64,000 nucleotides of DNA from Lasiodiplodia sp. COLG20 (taxonomy: Eukaryota > Ascomycota > Dothideomycetes > Botryosphaeriales > Botryosphaeriaceae), in the NCBI GenBank assembly GCA_009801085.1, contig VNWV01000017.1:124001-188000 (forward strand), given 5' to 3'. The notes beneath the pieces were generated by a model. The model worked only from the letters and a program-made list of their open reading frames with translations. It was not told the origin of the DNA and made no database searches. Positions 22,407-32,034 of this stretch are shown here, piece by piece. The number at the start of each line of letters is the position of its first letter. Positions within the stretch are counted from its first letter, which is position 1. The translations under genes were made by a program, and so were the position numbers.

Positions 22407-24461
22407 CTAATCTTCAAGCAACAGAATCCCGGTCGATCTGCCGTTGGAAGCTCTTGCGAGGAAGACAATCATGAACTGATCCCTCGGAATCTTCCCAGGC
22501 GTCGGGTACTTGTCGCGAACGTGCGGTCGCTTCAGCTGGGCACTCCATTCCCAGCTCTCCCCCTTCAGCGTGACCCTTGCCGACTCCTCTCCATTCACAA
22601 ACGCCTTCATCCCCTCAATCGCCACTGACGAGCCTTCACAGCGTACCGTGCCTCCAAGCGAAACGTCACGAATCTCAAACTCCTCATCCGACCTCTTCGT
22701 CACATCACTCCACTCAACCACAACCCTCGGCTTCTCCGACCCCACCACCCCCGCGCCCCCCAGCACAACAACATCCGTCTCCAACCCCGGCGCCAGCGGC
22801 GGCGGCCCCGTCCCCCTCCTCCCCATCGCCTTCTCATACGCATACGCGCACCGCAACAACTCACTATCCCCATACGCCCTCCCCGCAAACGTCAATCCCA
22901 CCGGCATGCCCGTCCCCTCCATCTCCCCCATCGGCACCGTCACCGCCGGCACACCGAGGTGCTTCAGCGCGCGGCCGCCATTCGAATACTTCACCCCCTC
23001 CCTCAACGCCTCCCGCATCGCGCCTTCATCCTCCTCCGCCTCCGCGCGCCCCACGTCGCCATTCGTCGGGAACGCCAGCAAATCGAACCCATTCGCATCC
23101 ATCCACGCCTCGAGATCGCGCTTCCGCGCGCTCTCCAGCGCTGCAAGCGCGTCCGCGCAGCCCGGCAGCTCGTAGATACTCTCCGACCGCCGCGTCCGCA
23201 CAAACTCCACCATCTCCGCGTACCGGACGTGGTTCTGCGTCTCCGTAAACGCAGCCGGGTCGTCCATGGGCGCGAAACCGGGGTTGATGCGCGTGTGGTC
23301 GACGCTGGACAGACTCGCGCAGTTCGGATCCGCATTGCGCCGCAGGAAGTCGTCCCACGCGACGGCGATCAGCTCGCAGCGCTCCGTGTCGATCCAGCTG
23401 GCGGGGACGCCGGGGATGTTGGCGGCTTGGCCGGGGAAGAGCTGGGCGGAGTAGTTGTCGGCGAGGGGGAAGGTGGAGGTTGGGATGAGGGTGGCGCCGA
23501 GGGAGGCGAGGTCGGCGGCGGCGCGGTGCCAGAGGGTGAGGGTGGCGGGGGTGATGGTCGTGGTGGAGGTGAGTGATTGGCCGATGTAGCAGTTTGGCAC
23601 GGCGATGCGCTTGCCGCGCAGGGCGGTGGGGTCGGCGAGGGTGAGGTAGTCGGCCGGCCGCATGGAGGAGCTGGAGGGAATGGGGACGGTGGGTTGGCAC
23701 CGCCAGAAGTCGCCGGAGGGGTCAGTGTCGTCGTTGACGATGGCGTTGAGGATGGCGAAGAGGTCTTCCATCGACTTCGCGTGGGGGACGACGACGTCGC
23801 AGGTCGGATAGAGCGGCCACTGGCCGCGGGCTGGGATGACGCCTCGGGACGGCGAGTAGCCGACTAACGCGTTGTGCGAAGCCGGGGCGCGGCCTGAAGA
23901 TACCGTCTCGCCGCCGAGGCCGATGGGTGCGAAGCTGCAAGACGTCGCCACGCCGGAGCCGTAGGAGGAGCCGGACGCAAAGCTGGTTGGGAGGTATGCG
24001 GGATTGTAGGGGCTGGTCGACCTTCCGTAAGCGCCTCGTTGGCTTCCTCCGTCGGCCATGGGGGGCATGTTGGTCTTGCCGATGAGGATGGCGCCGGCCG
24101 CGCGAAGTGACTCGACGACTGCGGCATCGGATGACGCTACTAGGTCGATGAAGGCGGGTGATGCGGCCGCTACGGTTAGCCCCTTGACTGAGAAGCTGTC
24201 CTTGACGGTAAATGGGATGCCCTCCAGTGATCGTGGAGGATGGCCTGATGCGCGGTAATCGTCCGAGTTCTGGGCTTCTTTGAATACGTCTGGGTTCAGA
24301 ACACAGATGGAGTTCAAAGAGGGTCCGCGGAAGTCGTATCTCCCGATGCGGTGGAGGAAACGTGCAACAAGCTCCACGCTTGTTGTTGCTCTCGTACTCA
24401 AGGCATCTTGTAATTGATTAATGCTAGCGTTCGTGATGTCAATGGATGAAGTAGTAGGCAT
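22407..24461 (-). CDS. Amidase-signature-family hydrolase
   Basis: An intronless gene for 684 residues starting MPTTSSIDITNASI, the first ATG in frame. The amidase signature region is clear: SLEGIPFTVKDSF with the catalytic Lys near residue 90, then the Gly/Ser-rich segment ASGSSYGSGVATS near 160, and GLGGETVSSGRAPASHNALVGYSPSRG near 190, in place of the usual DTGGSIRxPA. The core is followed by a C-terminal extension of about 130 residues absent from many short amidases. The family hydrolyses carboxylic amides by a Ser-cisSer-Lys mechanism; the substrate cannot be predicted. It is transcribed away from a Zn2Cys6 regulator across 554 bp, a common regulator-target arrangement. Confidence 0.85.
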   Translation of the reverse strand: MPTTSSIDITNASINQLQDALSTRATTSVELVARFLHRIGRYDFRGPSLNSICVLNPDVFKEAQNSDDYRASGHPPRSLEGIPFTVKDSFSVKGLTVAAASPAFIDLVASSDAAVVESLRAAGAILIGKTNMPPMADGGSQRGAYGRSTSPYNPAYLPTSFASGSSYGSGVATSCSFAPIGLGGETVSSGRAPASHNALVGYSPSRGVIPARGQWPLYPTCDVVVPHAKSMEDLFAILNAIVNDDTDPSGDFWRCQPTVPIPSSSSMRPADYLTLADPTALRGKRIAVPNCYIGQSLTSTTTITPATLTLWHRAAADLASLGATLIPTSTFPLADNYSAQLFPGQAANIPGVPASWIDTERCELIAVAWDDFLRRNADPNCASLSSVDHTRINPGFAPMDDPAAFTETQNHVRYAEMVEFVRTRRSESIYELPGCADALAALESARKRDLEAWMDANGFDLLAFPTNGDVGRAEAEEDEGAMREALREGVKYSNGGRALKHLGVPAVTVPMGEMEGTGMPVGLTFAGRAYGDSELLRCAYAYEKAMGRRGTGPPPLAPGLETDVVVLGGAGVVGSEKPRVVVEWSDVTKRSDEEFEIRDVSLGGTVRCEGSSVAIEGMKAFVNGEESARVTLKGESWEWSAQLKRPHVRDKYPTPGKIPRDQFMIVFLARASNGRSTGILLLED

Positions 24462-25015
24462 GGCAACTGAAGGACAAGTTGTGAGCGGCTTCAAAGGCGT
24501 AGGAAGAGTGCAGAAACAGTTGGCGAGAGCAAAGATTTCTGCACACCGTCCATTTCTATATTATATATCTACTTTTTCTCTACAAGAACTGCAAAGCTAC
24601 AAACTCGAAATTCGTAGCGATGGTGTGTTCGGTAGGAAGCTCGAGGCGCTTTCGGGCCGTAACCGTTAATGGCAGTTCGACGCGTCAAGGTTCTTCGGCG
24701 GGAATTTCGAGCCGCGACCTAAAAAAAAAAACCCTCCGACGACCGCACCTGTCCTCGTGCCGCTTCATGCCACCTTTTTCGGCCTCCTATCACCTGGGAC
24801 CCTCCTCCAATCGGATTCATCCGCCCCTGCATCCCCGGATCCACGCTGCGTTGGACCCTTTTCTTCCCGTCCCTGTCAGCACCTTGTTTTCGCTGCTGAT
24901 GCCGCACGCACCACCTTCTCCGCAATTGGCTCTTCGCTGAGGCTGGCTGCGGCCAATCACCACACTCACCGAACACGCTCATTCACCGTAGCACTCCCTA
25001 CCACCACCCGTCGTC
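24462..25015. promoter_or_regulatory. Shared divergent intergenic region, amidase and Zn2Cys6 regulator
   Basis: The 554 bp between two divergent starts. It includes a short poly(A) run at about 24721-24730 and a C/T-rich stretch (about 24740-25000) before the regulator ATG. A bidirectional promoter is inferred from layout only. Confidence 0.4.
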
Positions 25016-26871
25016 ATGCGCAGCACCAAAGCCACCGGCTCATGCTGGACCTGCCGCCTGCGCCGCGTCAGCTGCGACAAGGCCGCGCCCGCCTGCGCCG
25101 CCTGCACCACCCGCCACATCAAGTGCCACGGCTACGGCCCGCAAAAGCCGGACTGGATGGACGGCGGCCGCCGCGAGCAGGAGGTGCACCAGCGCATCAA
25201 GTCCGCCGTGAAAATCCACACGCGCTCCCGCAAGCTCCAGCTATACGCACTGGCACGCAGCCAGCAGGCGCGGACACGAAGCCAGTCGCCGCTTCCAACC
25301 AGCTCGGGGTAGGAGCGGTCTGTCGTTGTGAGAAGGGGGGATGGAGCGCTGTTCTCGCCGTCGCCGCTGGCTATCGCGTCGCCGGCTGCGGTGGTTGAGG
25401 GGAGTCCGGAGACGGGGAGTAGTTGTAGCGAGCAGCGCCCAGCCGCGGCCGAAAGAGGAAGCGCGACGCCGGACCGAAGGGCAGAGACACCGTACCATTC
25501 GCTTTCTTCGTCGGCGCACGGCGAGCACTCGCACTGGCCGCTCAGCCATCGGACTGCCGCCGCGGCGTTCTCCCGCGGGGCGCTGCCGTACGACGAGTCG
25601 GAGCTGCTGATGTATTACCTCGACCACGTCTTCCCGATGCAGTATCCGTACCACTCGGCCCGGACGAAGAGCCGCGGGTGGCTGCTGTGGTTGCTGAGCA
25701 AGAACGGCCCGCTGTATCGGGCTTCGCTTAGCTTGGCGGCTCTGCATCAGCGGTTGGTGGTGGTGTCGGCGGGGGAGGAGGGGGAGGAGGATGCGCCGTT
25801 TGAGTACCATAATAGCACGTTGAGGGAGCTGCAGGATTTTATTGGGGCGGCGACGACGGATGGGCTGCCGAGTGGGGATGAGCTGTGTGCGGAGGTCGTG
25901 GCGTGTGGGGCGGCGCTGGTTAGTTTCGAGGTGAGCACCGCATCTACGTGTCCATCTCACGCTCCGTATTAATGATGCAACGCAAGGTATTCACGGGAGG
26001 GACGGAGAACTGGCAGCCCCATCTCCAATCAACAGTTTCCATCCTCAAAACCATCGACTCGTCTCGCCTCACGGCCAATCCGTCTCAACGGCTGAATGGC
26101 GTCGACGCTGCTCTCGCCTTCCATGCCCCTGTTTTGCTTTGGATGGATATCCTGTCCTGTATTGCGACGTGCCAGAAGCCACAACTCCCTTACGATGATT
26201 GGTTATCGAGTAGTCATGACATCGACCTCGCCCAGATCATGGGCTGTCAGAATTGGGCTATGAAGGCCATTGGAGACTTGGCCTCGCTGCAGGAATGGAA
26301 GATGGAGAGTCTTACCTCAGGCACTTTCCGTGTCGAGGAGTTCATCGCCAAAGCGCGATGGATTGAAGATGAGCTCGAGAATGGGATCGAAGCCTTGCAG
26401 TTGACCAAAGAGGTTAGTTCAAAGTCAGCTGTGCTGATGAGCCTTGTCTGACGGCTTCAGGTATCATCGGAGAGAGCAGAAGATAAAGCCGTTACGCTAG
26501 TGTTCGCCACCGCTGCCTTGGTACAGCTGTACACAATCGGCGTCGATGTGCTGCACCCTCAGCCATCGAAAAGGCGAAGAGTTGTTGCTCGAGTGATGCA
26601 ACAAATCCAAAGAGCATCCGGTGTCGTCTCTGTCCGGCAAATCGTCTGGCCGATCTGTGTCGCCGGTTGTGTGGCAGAGTCGCACCAGCAGCCCTTCTTC
26701 GAAGAAAGCGTCGCAAACGTGTTGCAGAAACCCGAGGGTACGATTGGAAACTGTCCAGCAGCACTGACAATCATGCTTAACTGTTGGGACTACCGGACGC
26801 GTGAACCAGAGGTCCATTGGGATTGCAGCAAGACTTTGGTTCGAATGAATATGTCCGCTCTTCTTATTTAA
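25016..26871 (+). CDS. Zn2Cys6 binuclear-cluster transcription factor, one junction unresolved
   Basis: Starts with a perfect zinc cluster at residues 10-38 (CWTCRLRRVSC, then CAACTTRHIKC). The fungal-specific middle follows (ESELLMYYLDHVFPMQYPYH, WLLWLLSKNGPLYRASLSLAALHQR). Downstream exons are 25987-26412 and 26461-26871, joined by good introns (GTGAGC at 25931, GTTAGT at 26413), with VFTGGTENWQPHLQSTVSIL typical of this class. The frame from the zinc cluster into the body is continuous except for TAG at 25310-25312 in a non-conserved linker. This is either a cryptic intron (a weak donor, GTAGGA, sits exactly there) or a nonsense change. The likely role is a pathway regulator; the divergent amidase is a candidate target. 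Confidence 0.75.
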
Positions 26872-26915
26872 ATACTACATTACATATGCTCGAATACAGC
26901 TTGAGCAGCAGTCGT

Positions 26916-27332
26916 TTACCAGGGGAACTTGTTCCAGCAGTACTGGTACATGTTGGGACCACCGGCAGCCTTGCATGCATCATCCCACTTGCAGTTGTCG
27001 ATCAGACCATCACCGACGGCGTTGGAAGAGCACTGGTGAGATGGTCAGCATTTCAACTCTGAATATTTATTGTGAGGGAAGAAATATACCTGGTGGTGCG
27101 GCTCGTCGGAGTAGGTGTAGGCGTCAGACTGCGTCTCACGGTAGTAGTTGCAGGCAGCCTTGGTGGCGGCATCGTTTTGTTGCTGCAAACGTCAGTCGTT
27201 GCCAGGTCGTGGGACAATGTGCGTATAACTTACGCCAGTCGTCTTGTCGTGGCACTTGCAGTCCTGGTACAGGGCGCAGGCATTGCTGCCGACAGCGAAG
27301 AGAACAGCGAGAATGACGGAGGCGACCTTCAT
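26916..27332 (-). CDS. Small secreted cysteine-rich protein, 102 residues
   Basis: Three exons: 27332-27234, 27182-27090 and 27032-26916, all phase 0, with donors GTAAGT and GTATAT and acceptors GCAG and CCAG. The signal peptide is MKVASVILAVLFAVGSNA. The mature chain has eight cysteines (CALYQDCKCHD, AACNYY, HQCSS, DNCKW, DACKA, QYCWN), implying four disulfides, and ends NKFPW. The exon borders fall between cysteine-bearing segments. No family was recognised. It is transcribed opposite to the two 81-residue secreted proteins next door and is not obviously related to them in sequence. A TATA-like element lies about 90 bp upstream. Confidence 0.82.
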
Positions 27333-27420
27333 TTTGTGCGGTGGTTGGTAAAGGATGGATAGTAGTTGAGTAGGAGATGGAGGCGGTGGTTGATGGCGTT
27401 GAAATGGTAGCTTCCGGGGT

Positions 27421-27429
27421 CTATTTATG
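27421..27429 (-). promoter_or_regulatory. TATA-like box of the 102-residue secreted protein
   Basis: Minus-strand CATAAATAG about 90 bp upstream of the ATG at 27332. Confidence 0.4.
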
Positions 27430-28014
27430 CCAGGTACTGTAATCCAGCCGCATGCACTGAAGAGGTTCTTGAGCCAGAGATGACCGTGTCCTATGTCGGG
27501 GACTCGTTCCGGAGCCAAGACTTCCGTTCCGCCTCATGACTACTGAAATTGGATACCAATAGTTCACAACAATACAGGGAAGGGATCATCATGGCAATGA
27601 CAGTGTCCTCGCACAAGACTTCCTGTTGGGCTTCAGTTACCCTCCAGTGGACCCATTGTGGCGCCAGCGGGTAGAGCCGGTTTCCCAGGTGCTTGAAACG
27701 TAGTGGTGGAAACTCTCTTTGCCGCGGTGCCGAAATGTCCGTGGTGTTTTGTGGGGAAAGGGATACGAGATGGGTGTTGGGCGGGTACCGAGTCAAGCAC
27801 CATCTGACTGGCTCGTATCCCAGCCTGAACACCTTAGACGTTCGGCTGAGTCGGTGAGCATTATTCCAATGGGGTTCTGGGCCTCTAGTCAGGTTTGCTG
27901 TGATGGATATGTCTTAGCCACCGGTGTACTTCTTAAGCTCCTCGCGAGCGCACCTGGAGCCACCACATTCAAAGACAGTTTCTACAACAGCAGAATCCTC
28001 CACTACAACACAAA
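27430..28014. other. Divergent intergenic region between secreted-protein genes
   Basis: No coding signature or repeat was recognised beyond promoter sequence at each end. Confidence 0.4.
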
Positions 28015-28361
28015 ATGAAGTTCGTTTCGGCTCTGATTATGCTCTCTATGGCAGCCATGGGTCTTGCTGTAAGCTACCTACCTCAGTATTTGTCGATATC
28101 TACTAACGTTGAGAAGTGCTCGTCGGAGCAAGACTGCTGCTGGAGCACCAAGGAGGCATGCTACCGCCAGCACGGCATCACCACTTCGTCCAGATGCGAG
28201 AAGGCCAGCTACGAGGACGACCTCTGCTACAACCACGGTGTCTACCTTGTTGACTGTGTAAGTTGTAAGCCACAAAAATCTCAGCATTATTGTCTGCTAA
28301 CCAATGACAGGACGCGGATTGCTGTTCGATCAGCAAGAAGATTGGAATTGCTTGCCCGTAA
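28015..28361 (+). CDS. Small secreted ten-cysteine protein, paralogue 1
   Basis: Three exons: 28015-28068, 28117-28257 and 28311-28361, all phase 0 (donors GTAAGC and GTAAGT; acceptors GAGAAG after TACTAAC, and GACAG after CTAAC). The product is 81 residues: an 18-residue signal peptide encoded exactly by exon 1, then a mature chain with ten cysteines in the order C, CC, C, C, C, C, CC, C. The end, DADCCSISKKIGIACP, is almost identical to that of the gene at 30337. Exon number, exon lengths (54, 141, 51 bp) and protein length are the same in both, so this is a recent duplication. Function is unknown; secretion and five disulfides are inferred. Confidence 0.88.
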
Positions 28362-28603
28362 GAGAGGATCCACAAGCACAGTAATGTGGAGGAGGAAGGC
28401 GGGCGGCAATAGATAGTCTGGGCACAACATGAATCAAGACTTGAATCATCCAATACAAGCTTTGTCACTGTGATGCGGAGTTGCGGAGTGTCCAGATCGG
28501 GAATGCGGGATGGGCCGGTGATCCGAATCGATAATCATCGGTGGATGCCGAAAGATCTGAGCCATCGAAACTAATTACTATCAGCACCTAAGCGTCTTAC
28601 GGA

Positions 28604-28682
28604 GGTAGCTGAAGCTACCATCCGGACATGGATGCACATTTGATAATTCTGAATTTACGTCCGGATGGTAGCTTCAGCTACC
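28604..28682. repeat. Perfect short inverted repeat, copy 2 of the dispersed hairpin family
   Basis: 24-bp perfect arms (28604-28627 and 28659-28682) with a 31-bp loop. The arms contain GAAGCTACCATCCGGAC and its complement, related to the arms at 19276-19365. Each arm also contains an internal GTAGCT..AGCTAC palindrome, so nested folding is possible. Confidence 0.85.
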
Positions 28683-30270
28683 TACGTAACTCGGGTGCTT
28701 TTGCTCGCGAAGATAGCTGCGGAGAATCATTTCTTTCGGCACCACCGTGGTCACCGTCACGAGAGATAGAGTTTACGAATCCGAAGGCACGGTTCGCCCT
28801 TCGGGCCATTTCGGCTGAGTAGCCAATACGGTGCTGGTATAAGAGAAGCGCCAAGCTCAGTGGCGAGGAGCTTGAGCCTCTTGTCTCCACCTCATACCCA
28901 CAAATCATGTACTCTTTTGCATAGCTAAGGCGTCCCAAGCAACGGGCAGGTACTGTACGTTGCTCATCTCCCGCTGTTTCAACGAACCGTCAATGACTAA
29001 CGCTTCCGGTCATGTGGCGGTGACTTGTCAACTGCGGGTCCAGTGGTTTGTTAAGCATTGTAAAAATAGTACAGAGAGTTTCGTAGACGCAGGTCACCCT
29101 AAAATCCTATTTTCTGATTGCAAGCGTCAACACAGAGCTAATGTCTGCAAATTGAGCAGTGAGTAAGCCCCAAACATTGTGTGCTCGGAATCACAATCCG
29201 TCTGCCAAGAACATGCAGGTGAAAGCCAATAGTGTTGCCACGTGGGATCATGCGCAGGGCGGCGACGTCCGCCCACGATCGAGTCATTATAGCGTCTACA
29301 CGGCGGAGCCGCTGGAGAGACACGAGGTCGGTTTCGCGTTCTCGACTGAGAGAAGCCGCTCTACCGCATTTTGATCATGTGTGGAGATGTGATTGACTCA
29401 GTACTTCGCAAGGCATACTTTACACGCTCACAAGTAAGCTTATTGATCTCGGGAAGGGCTGCATCCATGCCGGCGCAAGTAATGGGATCGGCGGTGTAAA
29501 AGTGGGGAAGCTCCGCATCGATAACACCAACGCCAAAAGCACTGACCTACGTCACCGAGAAAGGAAGACGGAGAGTGGGAGTGAGGATAAGGGGTCATTC
29601 ACTACGGTGTAGAATCGATCCACCTGACAGCACACCAGCCGCAAATTGCGTTGCTGGTATGGTGAGGTAAGCCTTGCGGGCCATCAGACGGGGTGATATG
29701 CCGTCTTCTCGCTAAAGCCAGTTCCAGCCCGAGTCATTCACTGTATCCTCTCAAGCTCTGTTTGGACAGATACTGAATGGAAGAAGATCTAAATGAAGCT
29801 AATGAGAAAAAGAAAAGGTAAGTAAGGAAAAAACAACGTGTGCAGAGTAGAAAACGCGATGGCTGACAAACCAAGGGATTGGTAAAGCAAGGTGAATTAA
29901 ACCAGTGCTTCGGACAAGACCACAAACGTATTCTGGTACTATGAAGAGTGGCTCGCCGCAAGTTGGTTACTATCTTGCAAGGTTCTCCCGAGTTACGAGC
30001 AGTTTTTCCGAGTGATCGTGGTGTGGGTCCTTCATGAATCATGCACTGGCTTACTTCCGGAAGAGCCTCACTATCACTTTCCGAGTGAGCAGCTCCCTCG
30101 GAAAGCGATTTTCCGCTCATGAGACTGAGAATGACTCTGGTATGAACAAAAGGAGTGACGGAGTTTCGTGTGGCGTCTGGCTGCCGTGACTCGGGTCAAA
30201 CTAGTCATGCTTGAGGATGACCGCTTCACGAGAAACTATCGGAGAAAGGGCTCTTGCACTTACCTGAAAT
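28683..30270. other. Intergenic between the secreted paralogues
   Basis: Mostly uninformative. The minus strand at about 29400-29700 has a stretch that could be two short exons (AFGVGVIDAELPHFYTADP, NKLTCERVKYALR), but no start or family could be set, so no gene is called. Confidence 0.35.
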
Positions 30271-30280
30271 ATATAAAATA
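30271..30280 (+). promoter_or_regulatory. TATA box of the second ten-cysteine secreted protein
   Basis: ATATAAAATA 57-66 bp upstream of the ATG at 30337. Confidence 0.5.
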
Positions 30281-30336
30281 GATGGGCTGGTAAGCTGCAG
30301 GAAGACGAACCTCTGCCCGTACGAATCTTAAACACA

Positions 30337-30685
30337 ATGAAGCTCATCTCGCTCGCTCTGATCTTTTCCCTCGCTGCCACTGGCATGGCTGTGAGTCCTT
30401 GACATCGTCCGCAAGATGGTGTTTGCTGATATATGCTAGTGTTCGCCTGAGCAAGACTGCTGCTGGAAGGACGTGTTTGCCTGCTACCGGCAGCACTCGG
30501 TGTTCAACCGCTCCAAGTGTGATTCGAACAAATACAAGGCGCAAATGTGCGATAGGAATAACGTCACCCCTGAGCAATGCGTAAGTTTGCTGAAATCCGT
30601 CTCGCATCATCTTGGATTGCTGACAAGAAATTAGGATGCGGACTGCTGTTCAGTGAGCAAGAAGATCGGCATTGCGTGCCCTTGA
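30337..30685 (+). CDS. Small secreted ten-cysteine protein, paralogue 2
   Basis: Three exons: 30337-30390, 30440-30580 and 30635-30685, with the same lengths and phases as the gene at 28015. The product is 81 residues: signal peptide MKLISLALIFSLAATGMA, then CSPEQDCCWKDVFACYRQH in the same cysteine frame, a diverged middle with an NVT sequon, and DADCCSVSKKIGIACP at the end. Conserved cysteines and a conserved terminal block, with a divergent middle, are what is expected of secreted proteins under diversifying pressure, but no rate was computed. It lies about 2 kb from its sister with only a hairpin repeat between. Function is unknown. Confidence 0.88.
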
Positions 30686-30843
30686 TTGACTGGTTGGAGA
30701 AGATGGTTTCAAAAGAAAACATGTATGCTTCAATCGGAATGATGTCTCTGTTCGTAGAATGATCTATGTCGAATGTATCTTGCCGAATTAATGGATACTT
30801 GAGCACGAAAGGGACAGACGTGTGAATTCTCTCGCGACATCAT

Positions 30844-32034
30844 CTATGAGGCTTTTTCTCCAAGGGCGCATCGGATGATAGACTGAGCGGAATGAAGAGT
30901 ACGGCCAAGGAGTTTCTAACGATATCGTGAGTCAAAGCTGGTTTGTCGTTTTGGAATCGGACATACCACGTTTTCGACCTTAGAATTAATCTCCACCATG
31001 TCAAGAGCGACCAAGTTTCCCGATTCTGAAATATGTTGTGCAAGAAGTTTACTATCATGGAGAGAAAGCCCATGGGGAACTGGATCAGCGGTAGCGGGAG
31101 CCCATATTGGATCCAGGGCGTGGACATCAAAGGACAGATGAATGGGCGTATCAGCGCCAATCCAGTCCAGCGCCATCTCCATAACCTTTGCCATTCCGTA
31201 ACTGCGTTTCAAAGATTAGCTCATCCTGCCAATCCAACACATGCCGTTTCTCACCTTTCCACATCTTTCACAGAAAATGCTTTTACCCCCTCGTCACTCA
31301 GCGCCTTCTGCTCATTCTTGCTCACATCTCTCAAGCCCACATACACCAGCTTCTTCAGGCTAATCACATGCTCTTTATCCAACCAATGAAAAGGCTTAAA
31401 CCCTATCTTCTCCGTTACCAAGCCCGACAGCCACGCCAACTGCATACGGTTCAAATTCCCAATCGACAAATCCCCCGGCATACGGATGTCGGCATGCGCA
31501 TCGACCCAGACGACACCAACATCCATGTTCAGAGTCCTCTTGACCGCGTTCGCCGAGCCAGCAACGGAGCCGATTGCGATTGAGTGGTCGCCGCCGATGG
31601 TCAGCGCGATGCGGCCAGAGGCAACGTGCTGGTAGACCTGCCTACCCACAGCTTCAGCAACGTGGCTAACTGTGTTCGCATTTCGCATGCCGTTGTGGGC
31701 GACGTTGTCGAATCTTGGGGCGCGGATGTTAACGGCGGCATCCAGAGAAAGGGAAAGATCGGTGGCCATGGGTCCGAGGAAGTTGTCATATTCTCTAAGC
31801 ATCATTTTCGGGCCCTTATTCATTCCATTTTTTTCAAACTTGAAGGCCGTGTGAGCAACCTCATGTAGTTGTTCAGACAAGAGGGGTTTGGACACGAACC
31901 TTCCCGCCTCCGAAGGGGACCGCGGTAACACCGATGTGACGGTTTAAGACATTTGATTGATGAGTAATTGTTCTGAAGAGCCCACAGTTGTGGGAAACAA
32001 GACAAAGCTTGCGGCTACCGCGATGAAGAGCCAT
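30844..32034 (-). pseudogene. Decayed arginase
   Basis: The exons 32034-31255 (with a frame change near 31900), 31201-30967 and 30915-30844 rebuild an arginase fold: IALTIGGDHSIAIGS, VVWVDAHADI, YVGLRDVSKNEQKAL, IHLSFDV..LDP, LVALDMVEIN and a C-terminal SIIRCALGE. Known arginases use two Mn ions and hydrolyse L-arginine to ornithine and urea. Several key residues are changed: the second Asp of SFDVDALDP is His (codon 31122-31120), the GNxHGM histidine is Asn (GNLNRM), and the residue after DAHADI is Arg instead of Asn. N-terminal PFGGG and the following RFVSKPLLSEQL are in different frames, and the region normally between them is missing. Together these indicate a non-functional copy; splice signals are still intact. 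Confidence 0.75.

Noticed and set aside
22510..23576. Overlapping plus-strand frames opposite the amidase
   Set aside because: They are antisense to conserved amidase-family sequence, have biased composition and no start context.
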